A stretch of DNA of 64,000 nt from JBGRPZ01 sp041725955. GTDB taxonomy: Bacteria > Bacteroidota > Bacteroidia > Bacteroidales > JBGRPZ01. The position numbers and the translations under genes are program-made. Position 1 is the stretch's first letter. Each line of letters starts with the position of its first letter. The notes beneath the pieces were generated by a model, which was not told where the DNA came from, ran no database searches, and worked only from the letters and a program-made list of their open reading frames with translations. This document shows positions 16,607 through 25,915 of this stretch, piece by piece. Location of the stretch: contig JBGRQE010000005.1 in assembly GCA_041725955.1 (NCBI GenBank), positions 1 to 64,000 on the forward strand. Direction: 5' to 3'.

Positions 16607-17992
16607 ATGAATACACATTCTTTTATAACTCTTGAACAGCTTTCGCAATCAATAAATCAATGCATAAGTAGTGCATTTGGTTCAAAGCGATTTTGGATTG
16701 TAGCAGAAATATCAAATTTAAATATTCGAAAAGGCAATTGTTATCTAAGCCTAATTGATAAAGCCCCTGGCTCAGTTTATCCAAAAGCTGAATTTAGAGG
16801 CATTATCTGGCGTTCGCATTTATCTCCCATTCTAAATAAATTTAAAAGCACAACAAAAAATGATCTGAAAGAGAATATGCGTATCCTTTTCCGTGCTACA
16901 TTAAAATATGACAATAAATTCGGCATGGCTTTATACATTGAAGATATCGAACCTGGTTATACGCTAGGACAGATGGAAATGGATAAGCAGTTAGCAATAA
17001 AAAAGCTGAAACAAGAAAATATTTATCACCTCAATAAATCAAGAATATTTCCATTAGTCCCTCAGTCCTTAGCTGTAATCTCAAATACGGATTCAAAAGG
17101 CTTTGAAGATTTTAAAGATAAAATAGACCATAACCCGTGGGGATACAAATACTCCTACCATCTTTTCCCTTCTCTACTTCAAGGTGAAAAAGCTGCCAAT
17201 AACATCAGGGATAAACTGATAGAAATATTCACGAAGATAAAAAACAAAGAAGCCAATTACGATATTGTTCTGATTTTGAGAGGTGGTGGTGGAAATACAA
17301 ATTTAAACTGCTTTAACAACTATCAATTGGCAAGAGCTGTAGCTCGCTTTCCTTTACCTATAATAACTGGAATTGGGCATACAACAAATATTAGTGTTAT
17401 CGACGAAATTGCACATACCAGAAAAAATACCCCCACAGATGTTGCCGACTATATAATTAGACAAACACGAGAATATGATATTCTAATTTCTGGTTTTATG
17501 CAAAAAATACTATCTCAGGTAAATAATATAATCCCACAAGAGAAAAAAGATATCCTTCAAGCACGAAAAAACATAATTCATTTTTCTGAAGAATTCATCT
17601 TAAACGAAAAAGAAAAATATAAATACCTGAGAAAAAGTATCAGTGAAAAAGTAAAAACACTAACTCAGGTAGAAAAAGAAAATCAAAAATTACTCCTGCA
17701 AAAAATCAAAGATGCAGGAAACCGTCTTATTTCCGAAGAAAAGAATATTCTAAATGACAAGAAAAACCTCTTTAACTGGACAACAAAGTCTTTCCTGGAA
17801 AAAGAAAATATCCATTTAAATAATTACTTGCAGAAAATAAAACTATTGGACCCAATAAACACATTAAAGCGAGGATTTAGCATAACTTATTTTAATGGGA
17901 AGAATATCACATCAACAGATGATTTAAAAGATGGAGATATAATTACATCAAAATTAGAAAATGGATCACTTAATAGTATTGTAAAAAAATAA
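16607..17992 (+). CDS. xseA: Exodeoxyribonuclease VII large subunit
   Basis: XseA is the catalytic subunit of the single-strand exonuclease VII used in repair and mutagenesis pathways. The 461-residue protein has the N-terminal OB fold (about 4-115), the catalytic domain with LAVISNTDSKGFEDF and ILRGGGGNTNLNCFNN, and a long coiled-coil helix region (about 285-410) that binds XseB. The motif usually written GHExD reads GHTTN here, so an Asp is replaced by Asn. The upstream GTG at 16559 would extend the protein across the promoter box, so the ATG is preferred. The small subunit gene follows directly. Confidence 0.93.
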   Translation: MNTHSFITLEQLSQSINQCISSAFGSKRFWIVAEISNLNIRKGNCYLSLIDKAPGSVYPKAEFRGIIWRSHLSPILNKFKSTTKNDLKENMRILFRATLKYDNKFGMALYIEDIEPGYTLGQMEMDKQLAIKKLKQENIYHLNKSRIFPLVPQSLAVISNTDSKGFEDFKDKIDHNPWGYKYSYHLFPSLLQGEKAANNIRDKLIEIFTKIKNKEANYDIVLILRGGGGNTNLNCFNNYQLARAVARFPLPIITGIGHTTNISVIDEIAHTRKNTPTDVADYIIRQTREYDILISGFMQKILSQVNNIIPQEKKDILQARKNIIHFSEEFILNEKEKYKYLRKSISEKVKTLTQVEKENQKLLLQKIKDAGNRLISEEKNILNDKKNLFNWTTKSFLEKENIHLNNYLQKIKLLDPINTLKRGFSITYFNGKNITSTDDLKDGDIITSKLENGSLNSIVKK

Positions 17993-18205
17993 ATGTTTAT
18001 GAAAGAAAGCAATATAAGTTACAAAGCAGCCAAAGAAGAGTTAGAAGAAACACTAGCTTATCTGGAATCAAAAGAAATCAATGTAGATGAACTTAGTGAT
18101 AAGGTAAAAAGAGCAAGCGAGTTATTTCAAATTTGCAAAACGAAACTAACAAACACAGAAGAAGAAGTACAAAAAATACTAAAAAATATTTCGACTGAAT
18201 CTTAA
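17993..18205 (+). CDS. xseB: Exodeoxyribonuclease VII small subunit
   Basis: The 70-residue helical protein (ISYKAAKEELEETLAYLE...ELSDKVKRASELFQICKTKL) matches XseB, which coats the XseA coiled coil. Its ATG follows the xseA stop codon with no gap, which indicates translational coupling. An ATG at 17999 is an equally possible start and would remove two residues. Confidence 0.93.
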   Translation: MFMKESNISYKAAKEELEETLAYLESKEINVDELSDKVKRASELFQICKTKLTNTEEEVQKILKNISTES

Positions 18206-18207
18206 TA

Positions 18208-18368
18208 TTTAAACTGAAGTAGTTTTAAAAAACAAGCTGAGGGCAACAATAAATATTAGTTCGATTAACTTATTGTAAATTTATTACAAGAATTAAATTG
18301 TTCCTTAGTCATCAAAAACAACTTAATTCACAATAAATTTTGACATTTTAAAATTACTTCAGTTAAAA
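18208..18368. repeat. 161-bp long imperfect hairpin with 23-bp terminal inverted repeats
   Basis: The ends 18208-18230 and 18346-18368 are inverted copies matching at 21 of 23 positions (core AACTGAAGTA). Two inner inverted repeats are nested inside: 18277-18285 with 18332-18340, and 18290-18302 with 18317-18329 (12 of 13). It fills the gap between the convergent xseB and the membrane-protein gene. It could be a MITE-like insertion or an extended bidirectional terminator. No obvious target duplication is seen. Confidence 0.55.
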
Positions 18369-18369
18369 A

Positions 18370-18927
18370 CTACCTATTCATTAACTTCTCACAAAGAAGT
18401 ATTTTAAATCTTTCTTTCAAAAAAATATCCTCTAAGGTTTTATAAAATCCAATATCAAAATCAATAACTAGAATATCACCAGTAAAAGAAACAACCTCCA
18501 ATTGATCAACAACGCTTACAATATAAGGGAATTTAAAAATATCTATTCTGGAATCAGCATCTTCTTTTAACCTTATTAAATAAATATTAGACAACTGCAT
18601 TTCTCCTCGAAACCTACCCATGCCTGTATAAGATTTAATAGAATTTTCATTCAGTACAAAATATGTTTCCGAAAAAAACGCTTCATATAAAAGCAAACAA
18701 AAAGTACCTAATGAATATAAGCAAATAGTCACATTTAAACTGTGGAAAACCGGATAATACTCCCCAAGAAAAGGAACTGTAATAATTTTTAAAAACAACA
18801 GAAAACACACAATTAATACAAATAAAGCTCCTAAAATTTTATACCAACTCGATTTTTGTCCTGTATAAACCTTAGGGAACAAATACACTTCCTGTTTCTT
18901 CTTGCAAAACATCCTCTTCAAAGTCAT
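18370..18927 (-). CDS. Small membrane protein, function unknown (PH-like soluble part)
   Basis: The 185-residue protein has a basic N-terminus, two membrane segments (about 30-50 and 63-86) and a soluble C-terminal part that alternates beta strands (YFVLNENSIKSYTGMGRFRGEMQLSNIYLIRL...VSFTGDILVIDFDIGF) and ends in a helix. This architecture resembles bacterial PH-domain membrane proteins, but I cannot assign a family firmly. It has no operon partner. The stop codon lies directly next to the inverted repeat at 18346-18368. Confidence 0.7.
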   Translation of the reverse strand: MTLKRMFCKKKQEVYLFPKVYTGQKSSWYKILGALFVLIVCFLLFLKIITVPFLGEYYPVFHSLNVTICLYSLGTFCLLLYEAFFSETYFVLNENSIKSYTGMGRFRGEMQLSNIYLIRLKEDADSRIDIFKFPYIVSVVDQLEVVSFTGDILVIDFDIGFYKTLEDIFLKERFKILLCEKLMNR

Positions 18928-19052
18928 TCCAAATTAATTTTTAATGCAATTTAGAAATTATACAAATATATATCATCAATAAATTAACATTTTCCATCAC
19001 AAGAAGAATACACAAAAATCAAATCACATAGAAATCAAACTATTATATATAT

Positions 19053-19093
19053 AAACACCCATTAGTTTTTTTTAAAAAAACTAATGGGTGTTT
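19053..19093. terminator. Strong bidirectional terminator downstream of the decarboxylase
   Basis: A 20-bp perfect palindromic stem (19053-19072 with 19074-19093; AAACACCCATTAG and its complement joined through a T/A run). It lies downstream of the minus-strand decarboxylase gene. Confidence 0.8.
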
Positions 19094-19135
19094 ATTTCAA
19101 TAAAACATTATTTACTTATATGCAACTCAGATCAA

Positions 19136-20788
19136 TTAATATTGATTAACCTTTGCTGATAATTTTCCTATTTCTACCAAAGATTGAGGAGCATCCATTT
19201 TTTCCATTTTGATTTCAACAAACCTTAACTTATTGGAATGCTTATCCAAGCTTTTAAGAACTTCTTCCAACTCTGTTTCTGTAGAAACTTTTGCAGAAAA
19301 AATCTCCTTGCCAAAGCTCTTTGCAAAAGAAGTATAATCCCACATTTGAATATCATTATACTTTCTCTCTGGACCGTGAATTAATCTTTCAATTGTATAG
19401 CCATCATTATTCAACAAGAATATTATCGGACATAATTTATTACGAACCATTGTTGAAATTGCCTGAGCTGTAAGCTGAAAACTTCCATCTCCAATAAACA
19501 GAATATTTTCTCTTGTTTTGTCTGCAACACTCGATCCCAATAAAGCACCCACCGTATAACCAATAGAAGCCCATAAAGGCTGACAAACAAATTTTGTATG
19601 CTCTGGAAAAGTAGTATTCAAAACACCAAATAAAGAAGTTCCTGCTTCTCCAATTATTGTTGAATTTGGTTTAAAGAAACTTTCCATTCTTGTCCATAAA
19701 CGCTCCTGAACAATTTTACCTTCACGAGGCACAAATTCAACATTAGTTGATTTTCTTTTTACTTCTTCGTCATATCTGTAAGTACCTAAACTTTCGGATA
19801 GTTCAGAAATAAATTCACGATAATCAACCTGTTGATACAATGAATGTCTTAGACGAACATGGTCTGAATGTATCTCTATATGATAGTTTCTTGCTGGAGT
19901 GCTTGTAAATCCTCCAGTATTAAAATCTGAAAATACAGACCCAAACGAGATAACACAATCCGAAGCTTCTACTCTTTCTTTAACTCCGGGGGTTCCATAA
20001 TCACCATAATACATACCAAGGTAATATGGGCTAGTTTCATTGAGTAGACCTTTACCCATAGGCAAAGCTGCGCATGGAATACCTGTGGTTTCAATAAGGT
20101 TAATGATTAAAGTCTCCATCTCTTCATGGCGCAAAGCACACATATCTACAAGAATCACAGGCTTTTCAGCATCAAATATACATTTTGAAGTTCTATTAAC
20201 AGCCTCTTGAATCATATCACGATCGGAATGAAAATGCCCCATTCGCAAAGGAGTATAATTATCATCAACCTGAGTGTGTGCGATATCAGCAGGAATACCT
20301 ATATAAACAGGTCTTTTTTTTGCCATACACTCTTCCAAAACTCTATCTATCTCTCTAACAGCATTAAATGGATTTAAAACTGTTTGAGTAGTAGTAAATT
20401 TGGAGAACATATCTACAAAAACATGAAAATTACCTTCACCCAAAGTATGATGAAGAAGATCTTTTCTATCTTGACTAGCGGTTGAAGGCATACCCACAAT
20501 ATTTACTACAGGAACATATTCGGCATAAGATCCGGCAATTCCATTTGAAGCAGATAACTCTCCCACTCCAAAAGTTGTTACAAGAGCTCCAGCTCCTTTA
20601 TGTCTTGCATATCCATCTGCAGCATAAGAAGCATTCAATTCGTTGCATGCTCCTACCCACGATATATCCTTATTTGTTTCTATTTGATCTAAAAAGCTAA
20701 GATTATAATCTCCGGGAACTCCAAAGACATGATCTACACCAATTTCATTCAATCTTTTTAAAAGATAATCACCAACACTAATCTTCAT
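19136..20788 (-). CDS. Thiamine-diphosphate-dependent 2-oxo acid decarboxylase (pyruvate/indolepyruvate decarboxylase)
   Basis: A 550-residue ThDP enzyme of the PDC/IPDC/KDC group. The N-terminus HVFGVPGDYNLSFLDQI, the catalytic Glu in CNELNASYAADGYAR, the HH motif in LLHHTLGEG (proton relay, typical of decarboxylases) and the ThDP/Mg motif GDGSFQLTAQAISTMVRN...NNDGYTIE are all present. It would convert a 2-oxo acid to an aldehyde plus CO2: acetaldehyde from pyruvate (ethanol fermentation) or arylaldehydes from indolepyruvate. The substrate cannot be fixed from these motifs. A good Shine-Dalgarno (GGAGG, about 9 bases before the ATG) is present, which is unusual in this phylum. It is monocistronic. 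Confidence 0.93.
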   Translation of the reverse strand: MKISVGDYLLKRLNEIGVDHVFGVPGDYNLSFLDQIETNKDISWVGACNELNASYAADGYARHKGAGALVTTFGVGELSASNGIAGSYAEYVPVVNIVGMPSTASQDRKDLLHHTLGEGNFHVFVDMFSKFTTTQTVLNPFNAVREIDRVLEECMAKKRPVYIGIPADIAHTQVDDNYTPLRMGHFHSDRDMIQEAVNRTSKCIFDAEKPVILVDMCALRHEEMETLIINLIETTGIPCAALPMGKGLLNETSPYYLGMYYGDYGTPGVKERVEASDCVISFGSVFSDFNTGGFTSTPARNYHIEIHSDHVRLRHSLYQQVDYREFISELSESLGTYRYDEEVKRKSTNVEFVPREGKIVQERLWTRMESFFKPNSTIIGEAGTSLFGVLNTTFPEHTKFVCQPLWASIGYTVGALLGSSVADKTRENILFIGDGSFQLTAQAISTMVRNKLCPIIFLLNNDGYTIERLIHGPERKYNDIQMWDYTSFAKSFGKEIFSAKVSTETELEEVLKSLDKHSNKLRFVEIKMEKMDAPQSLVEIGKLSAKVNQY

Positions 20789-21018
20789 AAATTGGTTCCT
20801 CCGAAAAATTTTAATTATAAATGCAGAGTATTATATAACAAACACTTGAAAAGAAATAAAGGGGAAGTCAGGAAAGTAAAAAATATTAATACTCCACTTT
20901 GTATCTTCAAGATTAAAAACGAACAAAACAAATTTTCAAATGTTCATTTTCAAAAAATTAACATCTTTAAAAACAGTATTTTACATAAAAAACAAGCACC
21001 CTAAACAATTTGACTAAG

Positions 21019-22320
21019 ATGTTTAAAAAGAAGTCAAAAGAAATATATATAGTACATTATCATTTACACAAAGGAGGTGTAAGCAGTGTAATAAAAGCTC
21101 AAATCGACGCTTTATTAAAATTAAGTTATAAAGTAGGTTTAATCGTTGGTGCCCCCCTTGAATCCAACAATATTGACTCTAAAGTAAAAACTATTGTTCT
21201 TCCTCAGATTGCATACACTAATAATGACAACACCTCTACTGCAGCCAACATAGAAAAAATAGTAAATTTATTTCAGAAGATAGGAAAAAATAAAATCTTC
21301 CATATACACAATCACAATCTTGGAAAAAACCCGGCCCTAACATATGCTGTATATCTACTCGCTTTAAAAGGTTTCTCATTTGTTCTTCATATACATGATT
21401 TTTCAGAAGACCGACCAGATAATTACAAAACATTATATCTGGAAAAACAAGATATAATCAAAACTCCACTACATGAAGTTTTATATCCCATTAAAAAGAA
21501 TGTGGTTTATACAGTTTTGACTCATGAGGACAAAGGAAGACTGATTAAATTTGGAATCCCCATGAATAAAGTTTTTATTATTCCAAACCCAATAAAACTT
21601 TCCTCTGAACAAGTAATAAATCCACAAAAGAATAAGATCGAAAACAGGGAAAAGGTCAATAAAACATTTGCAATAAAGAAAAACAAAAACCTCATTATCT
21701 ATCCAATAAGAGCCATTCCCCGGAAAAATATTGGAGAGATACTATTATTGAGTATTCTATTCGGAAAAGACTATCACTTCTTTATAACTCAACCTCCGAC
21801 AAACAAAAAGTATTTAGACTTATACAACCATTGGAAAAAACTCAGTACTCAACACAATCTTAATATTCACTTTGAAGCTGGACAAAGAATCGATTTTGAA
21901 ATTTTACTCAATGCTGCAGATTTCGCCATAAGCACAAGCATAAAAGAGGGCTTTGGTCTAAGCTTTTTAGAACCATGGTTATTGGAAACTCCTGTCGTTG
22001 GTCGAAGACTTAATAACAGTTGTAATGATTTTGAAGTACAAGGATTAACATTCAGCTCGTTGTATAATCAAATTAAAGTAAACAAATTCCCCGATTTTGG
22101 TTTCTTATCTATAGAAGATCAAAGTAAAATTATTTCTAATTGTATTCTTGACAACAATCTTTGTGGTCAAATTTTAAATCAAAATTCAAACCTTAAAAAC
22201 TTATTTACTCCCCCTACTCAATCTCTTATTCAAAGAAATAAAGAAATAATTAAATCCATTTATAGCACCTCAAAATTTGGAGAAAATTTAAATGATATTT
22301 ATAAAAGAGTTCTTGGATAA
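21019..22320 (+). CDS. GT4-type glycosyltransferase of the glycosylglycerate operon
   Basis: A retaining GT-B glycosyltransferase. The N-terminal domain opens EIYIVHYHLHKGGVSSVI, a donor-site glycine loop. The C-terminal domain has IYPIRAIPRKNIGE and the E-x7-E motif in KEGFGLSFLEPW (around 310), which binds the nucleotide-sugar. The start is taken at ATG 21019; the in-frame TTG nine bases earlier is less likely. It is the first of six same-strand genes with gaps of at most 23 bases or overlaps. The acceptor is unknown; the neighbours suggest a glycerate-containing glycoside or a lipid/oligosaccharide built on it. Confidence 0.85.
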   Translation: MFKKKSKEIYIVHYHLHKGGVSSVIKAQIDALLKLSYKVGLIVGAPLESNNIDSKVKTIVLPQIAYTNNDNTSTAANIEKIVNLFQKIGKNKIFHIHNHNLGKNPALTYAVYLLALKGFSFVLHIHDFSEDRPDNYKTLYLEKQDIIKTPLHEVLYPIKKNVVYTVLTHEDKGRLIKFGIPMNKVFIIPNPIKLSSEQVINPQKNKIENREKVNKTFAIKKNKNLIIYPIRAIPRKNIGEILLLSILFGKDYHFFITQPPTNKKYLDLYNHWKKLSTQHNLNIHFEAGQRIDFEILLNAADFAISTSIKEGFGLSFLEPWLLETPVVGRRLNNSCNDFEVQGLTFSSLYNQIKVNKFPDFGFLSIEDQSKIISNCILDNNLCGQILNQNSNLKNLFTPPTQSLIQRNKEIIKSIYSTSKFGENLNDIYKRVLG

Positions 22321-23206
22321 TTTACCTTCTATAAAGCCAATACCTACCCAGGAAAAATTTGAAAATAGGTTAAAGGACAAAGATAAAATCAAAGCCATTA
22401 TTTTCGATGTATATGGAACCCTTATAATTAGTGCTTCGGGAGACGTTCATGAATCGGAAATATCGCATCGGAACTTAGATCATGCCCTTAGCTATGGTAA
22501 CTTTTTTATCAATGGATTGACCGAAGAAGAAAGAAACAATATAACTTCTTCGATCCTTCATTCCTTCTATCAAGAAATTCGAAATCAGCAAGAGCTATTG
22601 AAAAAAAAGAATGAATACCCATTTCCCGAAGTAGAAATCAGAGATGTCTGGAAAAAGGTAATTGCCAAAGCTGAAAGTGAAAATAAAATTCGAGTTTCCG
22701 AATGCAGTCATATGGATCGTATGATCTTTACTTACGAACTATTAAGTAATAAAATATATCCTATGCCAAACCTAAAGGAAACTATCCTCGATTTACAGAA
22801 TAAAGGTTATGTATTAGGAATCGTCAGTAATGCTCAGTTCTATACTCCAATTATATTGAATTATTTTCTAAACCAAATCTTTGATCTGGATGAAAATATT
22901 CTTGGCTTCCCCAACAACTTATCTGTATTCTCTTATCAATATGGAATTGGTAAACCAGACGTAAAGCTATATAATATCTTAACTGATTCTTTGGAAAAGA
23001 ATTACCACATAAAAGCTAATGAATCCATATTTATAGGGAATGATATGCTAAAGGATGTTTTACCTGCTCAAAAAGCTGGAATGCAAACAGCATTATTTGC
23101 TGGAGACAAAAGATCGTTACGATTGAGACGTGAAGAAAAAGAAGTTAAAAACATATCACCTGATCTCGTTATCACTTCATTTGATCAAATAACAAAAATA
23201 TTTTAA
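22292..23206 (+). CDS. HAD-superfamily hydrolase, candidate glycosyl-3-phosphoglycerate phosphatase
   Basis: HAD motifs are: I FDVYGTL (about 39-45), II VSNAQ, III Lys in YGIGKPDVKLYN, IV GNDMLKDVLPAQKAGMQ. Motif I has Tyr in place of the second Asp of DxD, as in haloacid-dehalogenase-type members, although some phosphatases also show this. A helical cap (about 50-150) follows motif I. The ATG overlaps the upstream gene by 29 bases, indicating coupling. In this operon the expected reaction is removal of phosphate from glucosyl-3-phosphoglycerate to give glucosylglycerate; this is inferred from context only. Confidence 0.8.
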   Translation: MIFIKEFLDNLPSIKPIPTQEKFENRLKDKDKIKAIIFDVYGTLIISASGDVHESEISHRNLDHALSYGNFFINGLTEEERNNITSSILHSFYQEIRNQQELLKKKNEYPFPEVEIRDVWKKVIAKAESENKIRVSECSHMDRMIFTYELLSNKIYPMPNLKETILDLQNKGYVLGIVSNAQFYTPIILNYFLNQIFDLDENILGFPNNLSVFSYQYGIGKPDVKLYNILTDSLEKNYHIKANESIFIGNDMLKDVLPAQKAGMQTALFAGDKRSLRLRREEKEVKNISPDLVITSFDQITKIF

Positions 23207-23208
23207 GG

Positions 23209-24657
23209 ATGACAGGAATTAACTTGAACATAGGCATTATTCATTCTCTTATCGGAAAGAATGACGGAGTATCTATTGTAATAGATCAGACTGTAGAAGC
23301 AATGATTAAAGATATGGGCATTAATCTAGGTAATTTCTTCTTCCTTGCTGCCCACTCCTCTCCAAGATTTAATGCCGAAACCGACGAAATCTTTTGGCAT
23401 AAAAATGATATTCACAAAAAGATTCTTACTCATTTTAGCACCCCTCCACCAGATAATTTTGAATCTGAAATCCATGAGCATGCCTTATATGCAAAATCAG
23501 TAATAAAGAAATGGGTAGAAAAAAATGATATTGATCTTATAATTGCACACAACACATCTCATACCTACAACTTTATTACAGCTGTAGGCTTAGGATATTA
23601 TTTCGAAGAACTTAGAAATGAAGGAATCATATGGCCTAAAATAATGGTTTGGTGGCACGACTCATGGTTTGAAAGAGAAATCTTTAGCAAACCCAATAAT
23701 GTTATTCAAAAATTCCTGAAATATCTACCTGGAGTTTATCTCGATGCCATATTATTTATAAATAAAAGTCAGATAGAGCTAGGAAAGAGATTTTATGAAA
23801 AATTCAACAACAAAGACTCCAAAAGATTTTTTGATACAAGAACCGCTGTAGTACCCAATACAAGCAATATTAACTGGAACTGGAAAGAAGACATGTGGAA
23901 TAATAATCAAATTATTCATCCTCCAGCAGACAGGTACAATGATACTTTTTTTAAAGATATTGGCCTAATTGAAGCCATCCAATCTAAAAACTTTGAACTG
24001 AAAGATACAACCATACTTTTACAGCATACACGTGTTGTTCCTCGAAAGAAAATTGAAGTGGCCATAGACTTTGCTTTTGAACTGGAAAAAGAAATGCTCG
24101 CAAATAACTCTAAAAAATGTGTAGTTCTACTTGTAAGTGGACATTCTGGTGATGAACAATCTCAATACAAGCAATTCTTAATTGATTATCAAAAGAAAAA
24201 AGAAAAGGAAAATCCTCAAGCCAATGTTTTTTTAATCTTTGGTGAAGATTCCATTCTTTCGCACAGGGATATTATTGTTGACAAAAAGTATTACAAATTC
24301 TCGGAGATCCCTGATATAATTTCTAAGCAAGGTGGTTTAGGAACCTATTTCAGCGAAATAGAAGGATTTGGAAATAACCTTTTAGAAATGATTTCCTCAG
24401 GTCTTCCTGTAGCAATCAATAAATATCAAGTTTATAAAGATGAGATTGAAGAATACGGTTTCATTCTTCCAGCAATAGAGAATTGCCTGCTTGACAATAA
24501 AGTAATTAAAGAAAGCTTTAAACTCCTAGACAATATTAACTACAGGAACCAAGTCGTATATCATAATCTGAATACCATTGAAAAGAAACTGGGACACGAA
24601 ATCATTTCCAAGAAGCTTGTTCACATTATAAAAAACATTTTTACTCGAACCCTATAA
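23209..24657 (+). CDS. Second GT4-like glycosyltransferase
   Basis: A 482-residue GT-B protein. It opens NLNIGIIHSLIGKNDGVSIVIDQT, with VWWHDSWFEREIF mid-protein. The C-terminal donor domain contains LLQHTRVVPRKKIEVAIDFAFEL and the E-x7-E motif in SEIEGFGNNLLEMISSGLPVAI. It is only distantly similar to the first glycosyltransferase of the operon. It begins two bases after the HAD gene. A second sugar may be added to a glucosylglycerate core, as in mannosylglucosylglycerate producers, or it may act on a different acceptor. Function is inferred from position. Confidence 0.82.
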   Translation: MTGINLNIGIIHSLIGKNDGVSIVIDQTVEAMIKDMGINLGNFFFLAAHSSPRFNAETDEIFWHKNDIHKKILTHFSTPPPDNFESEIHEHALYAKSVIKKWVEKNDIDLIIAHNTSHTYNFITAVGLGYYFEELRNEGIIWPKIMVWWHDSWFEREIFSKPNNVIQKFLKYLPGVYLDAILFINKSQIELGKRFYEKFNNKDSKRFFDTRTAVVPNTSNINWNWKEDMWNNNQIIHPPADRYNDTFFKDIGLIEAIQSKNFELKDTTILLQHTRVVPRKKIEVAIDFAFELEKEMLANNSKKCVVLLVSGHSGDEQSQYKQFLIDYQKKKEKENPQANVFLIFGEDSILSHRDIIVDKKYYKFSEIPDIISKQGGLGTYFSEIEGFGNNLLEMISSGLPVAINKYQVYKDEIEEYGFILPAIENCLLDNKVIKESFKLLDNINYRNQVVYHNLNTIEKKLGHEIISKKLVHIIKNIFTRTL

Positions 24658-24669
24658 ATTCCTATCAAA

Positions 24670-25899
24670 ATGGGTGACTTCTATCAAAATGGTTTGGTAA
24701 CAACCTTACACAACCTACGCACACAGCCTATTGATCAATTGGAGGAAAAGGTATATTATTTCTCCAGAAAAAGACCAATAGCACTTGTAATCCCAAGTTT
24801 ATTTTCAGAATTAAATGGCCCTGCTTTACCTAAGATTTTAGATGAACTTTCGCATGTCTCTTATCTAAATGAGGTAATCATCGGACTTGATGCTGCAAAT
24901 AGGGAAGAATTTCAGTATGCAAAGAAATACTTTAGCAGACTGCATCAACATCACCGAATTTTATGGAATGATGGGCCACGACTCAAAAAACTTCATAAGC
25001 TGCTAGAAAGAAAAAATATCGCTCCGTCAGAATTAGGAAAAGGACGAAACGCTTGGTATTGCTTCGGGTATTTAATCGCCTCAGGAAAATCTGAAGCTAT
25101 AGCTCTTCATGATGCAGATATATTGACTTATGAAAGAGGCCTACTTGCTCGATTAATTTACCCCGTTGTAGATCCTGTATTTAACTATAAATTTTGTAAA
25201 GGATATTATTATAGAGCAGATGATAATAAATTAAATGGTAGAGCTGCCAGACTATTGGTAACTCCATTACTAAGATCCTTAAAAAAGCTCTTTGGTCCAG
25301 ACAATTACCTCGATTACCTCGATTCATTTCGATATCCGTTAGCCGGAGAGTTTTCGATGAGAGCTGATGTAGTAAAAACAATTAGAATACCCAATGACTG
25401 GGGATTGGAAATTGGAATACTTTCTGAAGTACATCGAAATAATGCGACCAATAGAATCTGTCAAGTTGATATTATTGATCGTTATGATCATAAACACCAA
25501 CCAGTCTCTTTTGATGATCCGGAAAAAGGTCTCCATAAAATGAGTATTGATATAGCAAAAACGATATATCAAAAATTAGCTTCCAATGGCAAGATATTTT
25601 CTTTAGATACCTTTCACTCTTTAAAAGCAACTTATTTTAGAATTGCACAAGATTTTGTTGAACAATATAATAGTGATGCTATAATCAACGGTTTGGTTCT
25701 TGACAGGCATACAGAAGAAAAGGCTGTTGATTTATTCGCAAAATCGATATATAATGCAGGAGAAATGTTTCTGCAAAACCCAAACCAAGATTCCTTTATC
25801 CCAAGTTGGAAAAGGATAATTAGCGCAATTCCAGAATTTCCAAGCTTGTTCTATAAAGCCGTTGAAGATGACAATCAAATTTTAAAATCCGATTTCTAA
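24670..25899 (+). CDS. Glucosyl-3-phosphoglycerate synthase-like glycosyltransferase (GT81-type)
   Basis: A GT-A enzyme of 409 residues. The N-terminal IALVIPSLFSELNGPALPKILDEL and VIIGLDA, the stretch LGKGRNAWYCFGYL, and the metal-binding DxD motif DAD (148-150) in ALHDADILTY are characteristic of GpgS/GT81 relatives. It lacks membrane segments. It would transfer glucose from a nucleotide donor to 3-phosphoglycerate, the first step of glucosylglycerate synthesis. A mannosyl donor cannot be excluded. The neighbouring phosphorylase and glycerate kinase support a glycerate-based acceptor. Confidence 0.82.
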   Translation: MGDFYQNGLVTTLHNLRTQPIDQLEEKVYYFSRKRPIALVIPSLFSELNGPALPKILDELSHVSYLNEVIIGLDAANREEFQYAKKYFSRLHQHHRILWNDGPRLKKLHKLLERKNIAPSELGKGRNAWYCFGYLIASGKSEAIALHDADILTYERGLLARLIYPVVDPVFNYKFCKGYYYRADDNKLNGRAARLLVTPLLRSLKKLFGPDNYLDYLDSFRYPLAGEFSMRADVVKTIRIPNDWGLEIGILSEVHRNNATNRICQVDIIDRYDHKHQPVSFDDPEKGLHKMSIDIAKTIYQKLASNGKIFSLDTFHSLKATYFRIAQDFVEQYNSDAIINGLVLDRHTEEKAVDLFAKSIYNAGEMFLQNPNQDSFIPSWKRIISAIPEFPSLFYKAVEDDNQILKSDF

Positions 25900-25915
25900 T
25901 TCAATATAACAAAAG

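Noticed and set aside
20792..21004. 70-codon open frame between the divergent decarboxylase and glycosyltransferase genes
   Set aside because: Lys/Asn-rich, typical of AT-rich intergenic sequence, and occupies the upstream regions of two genes.
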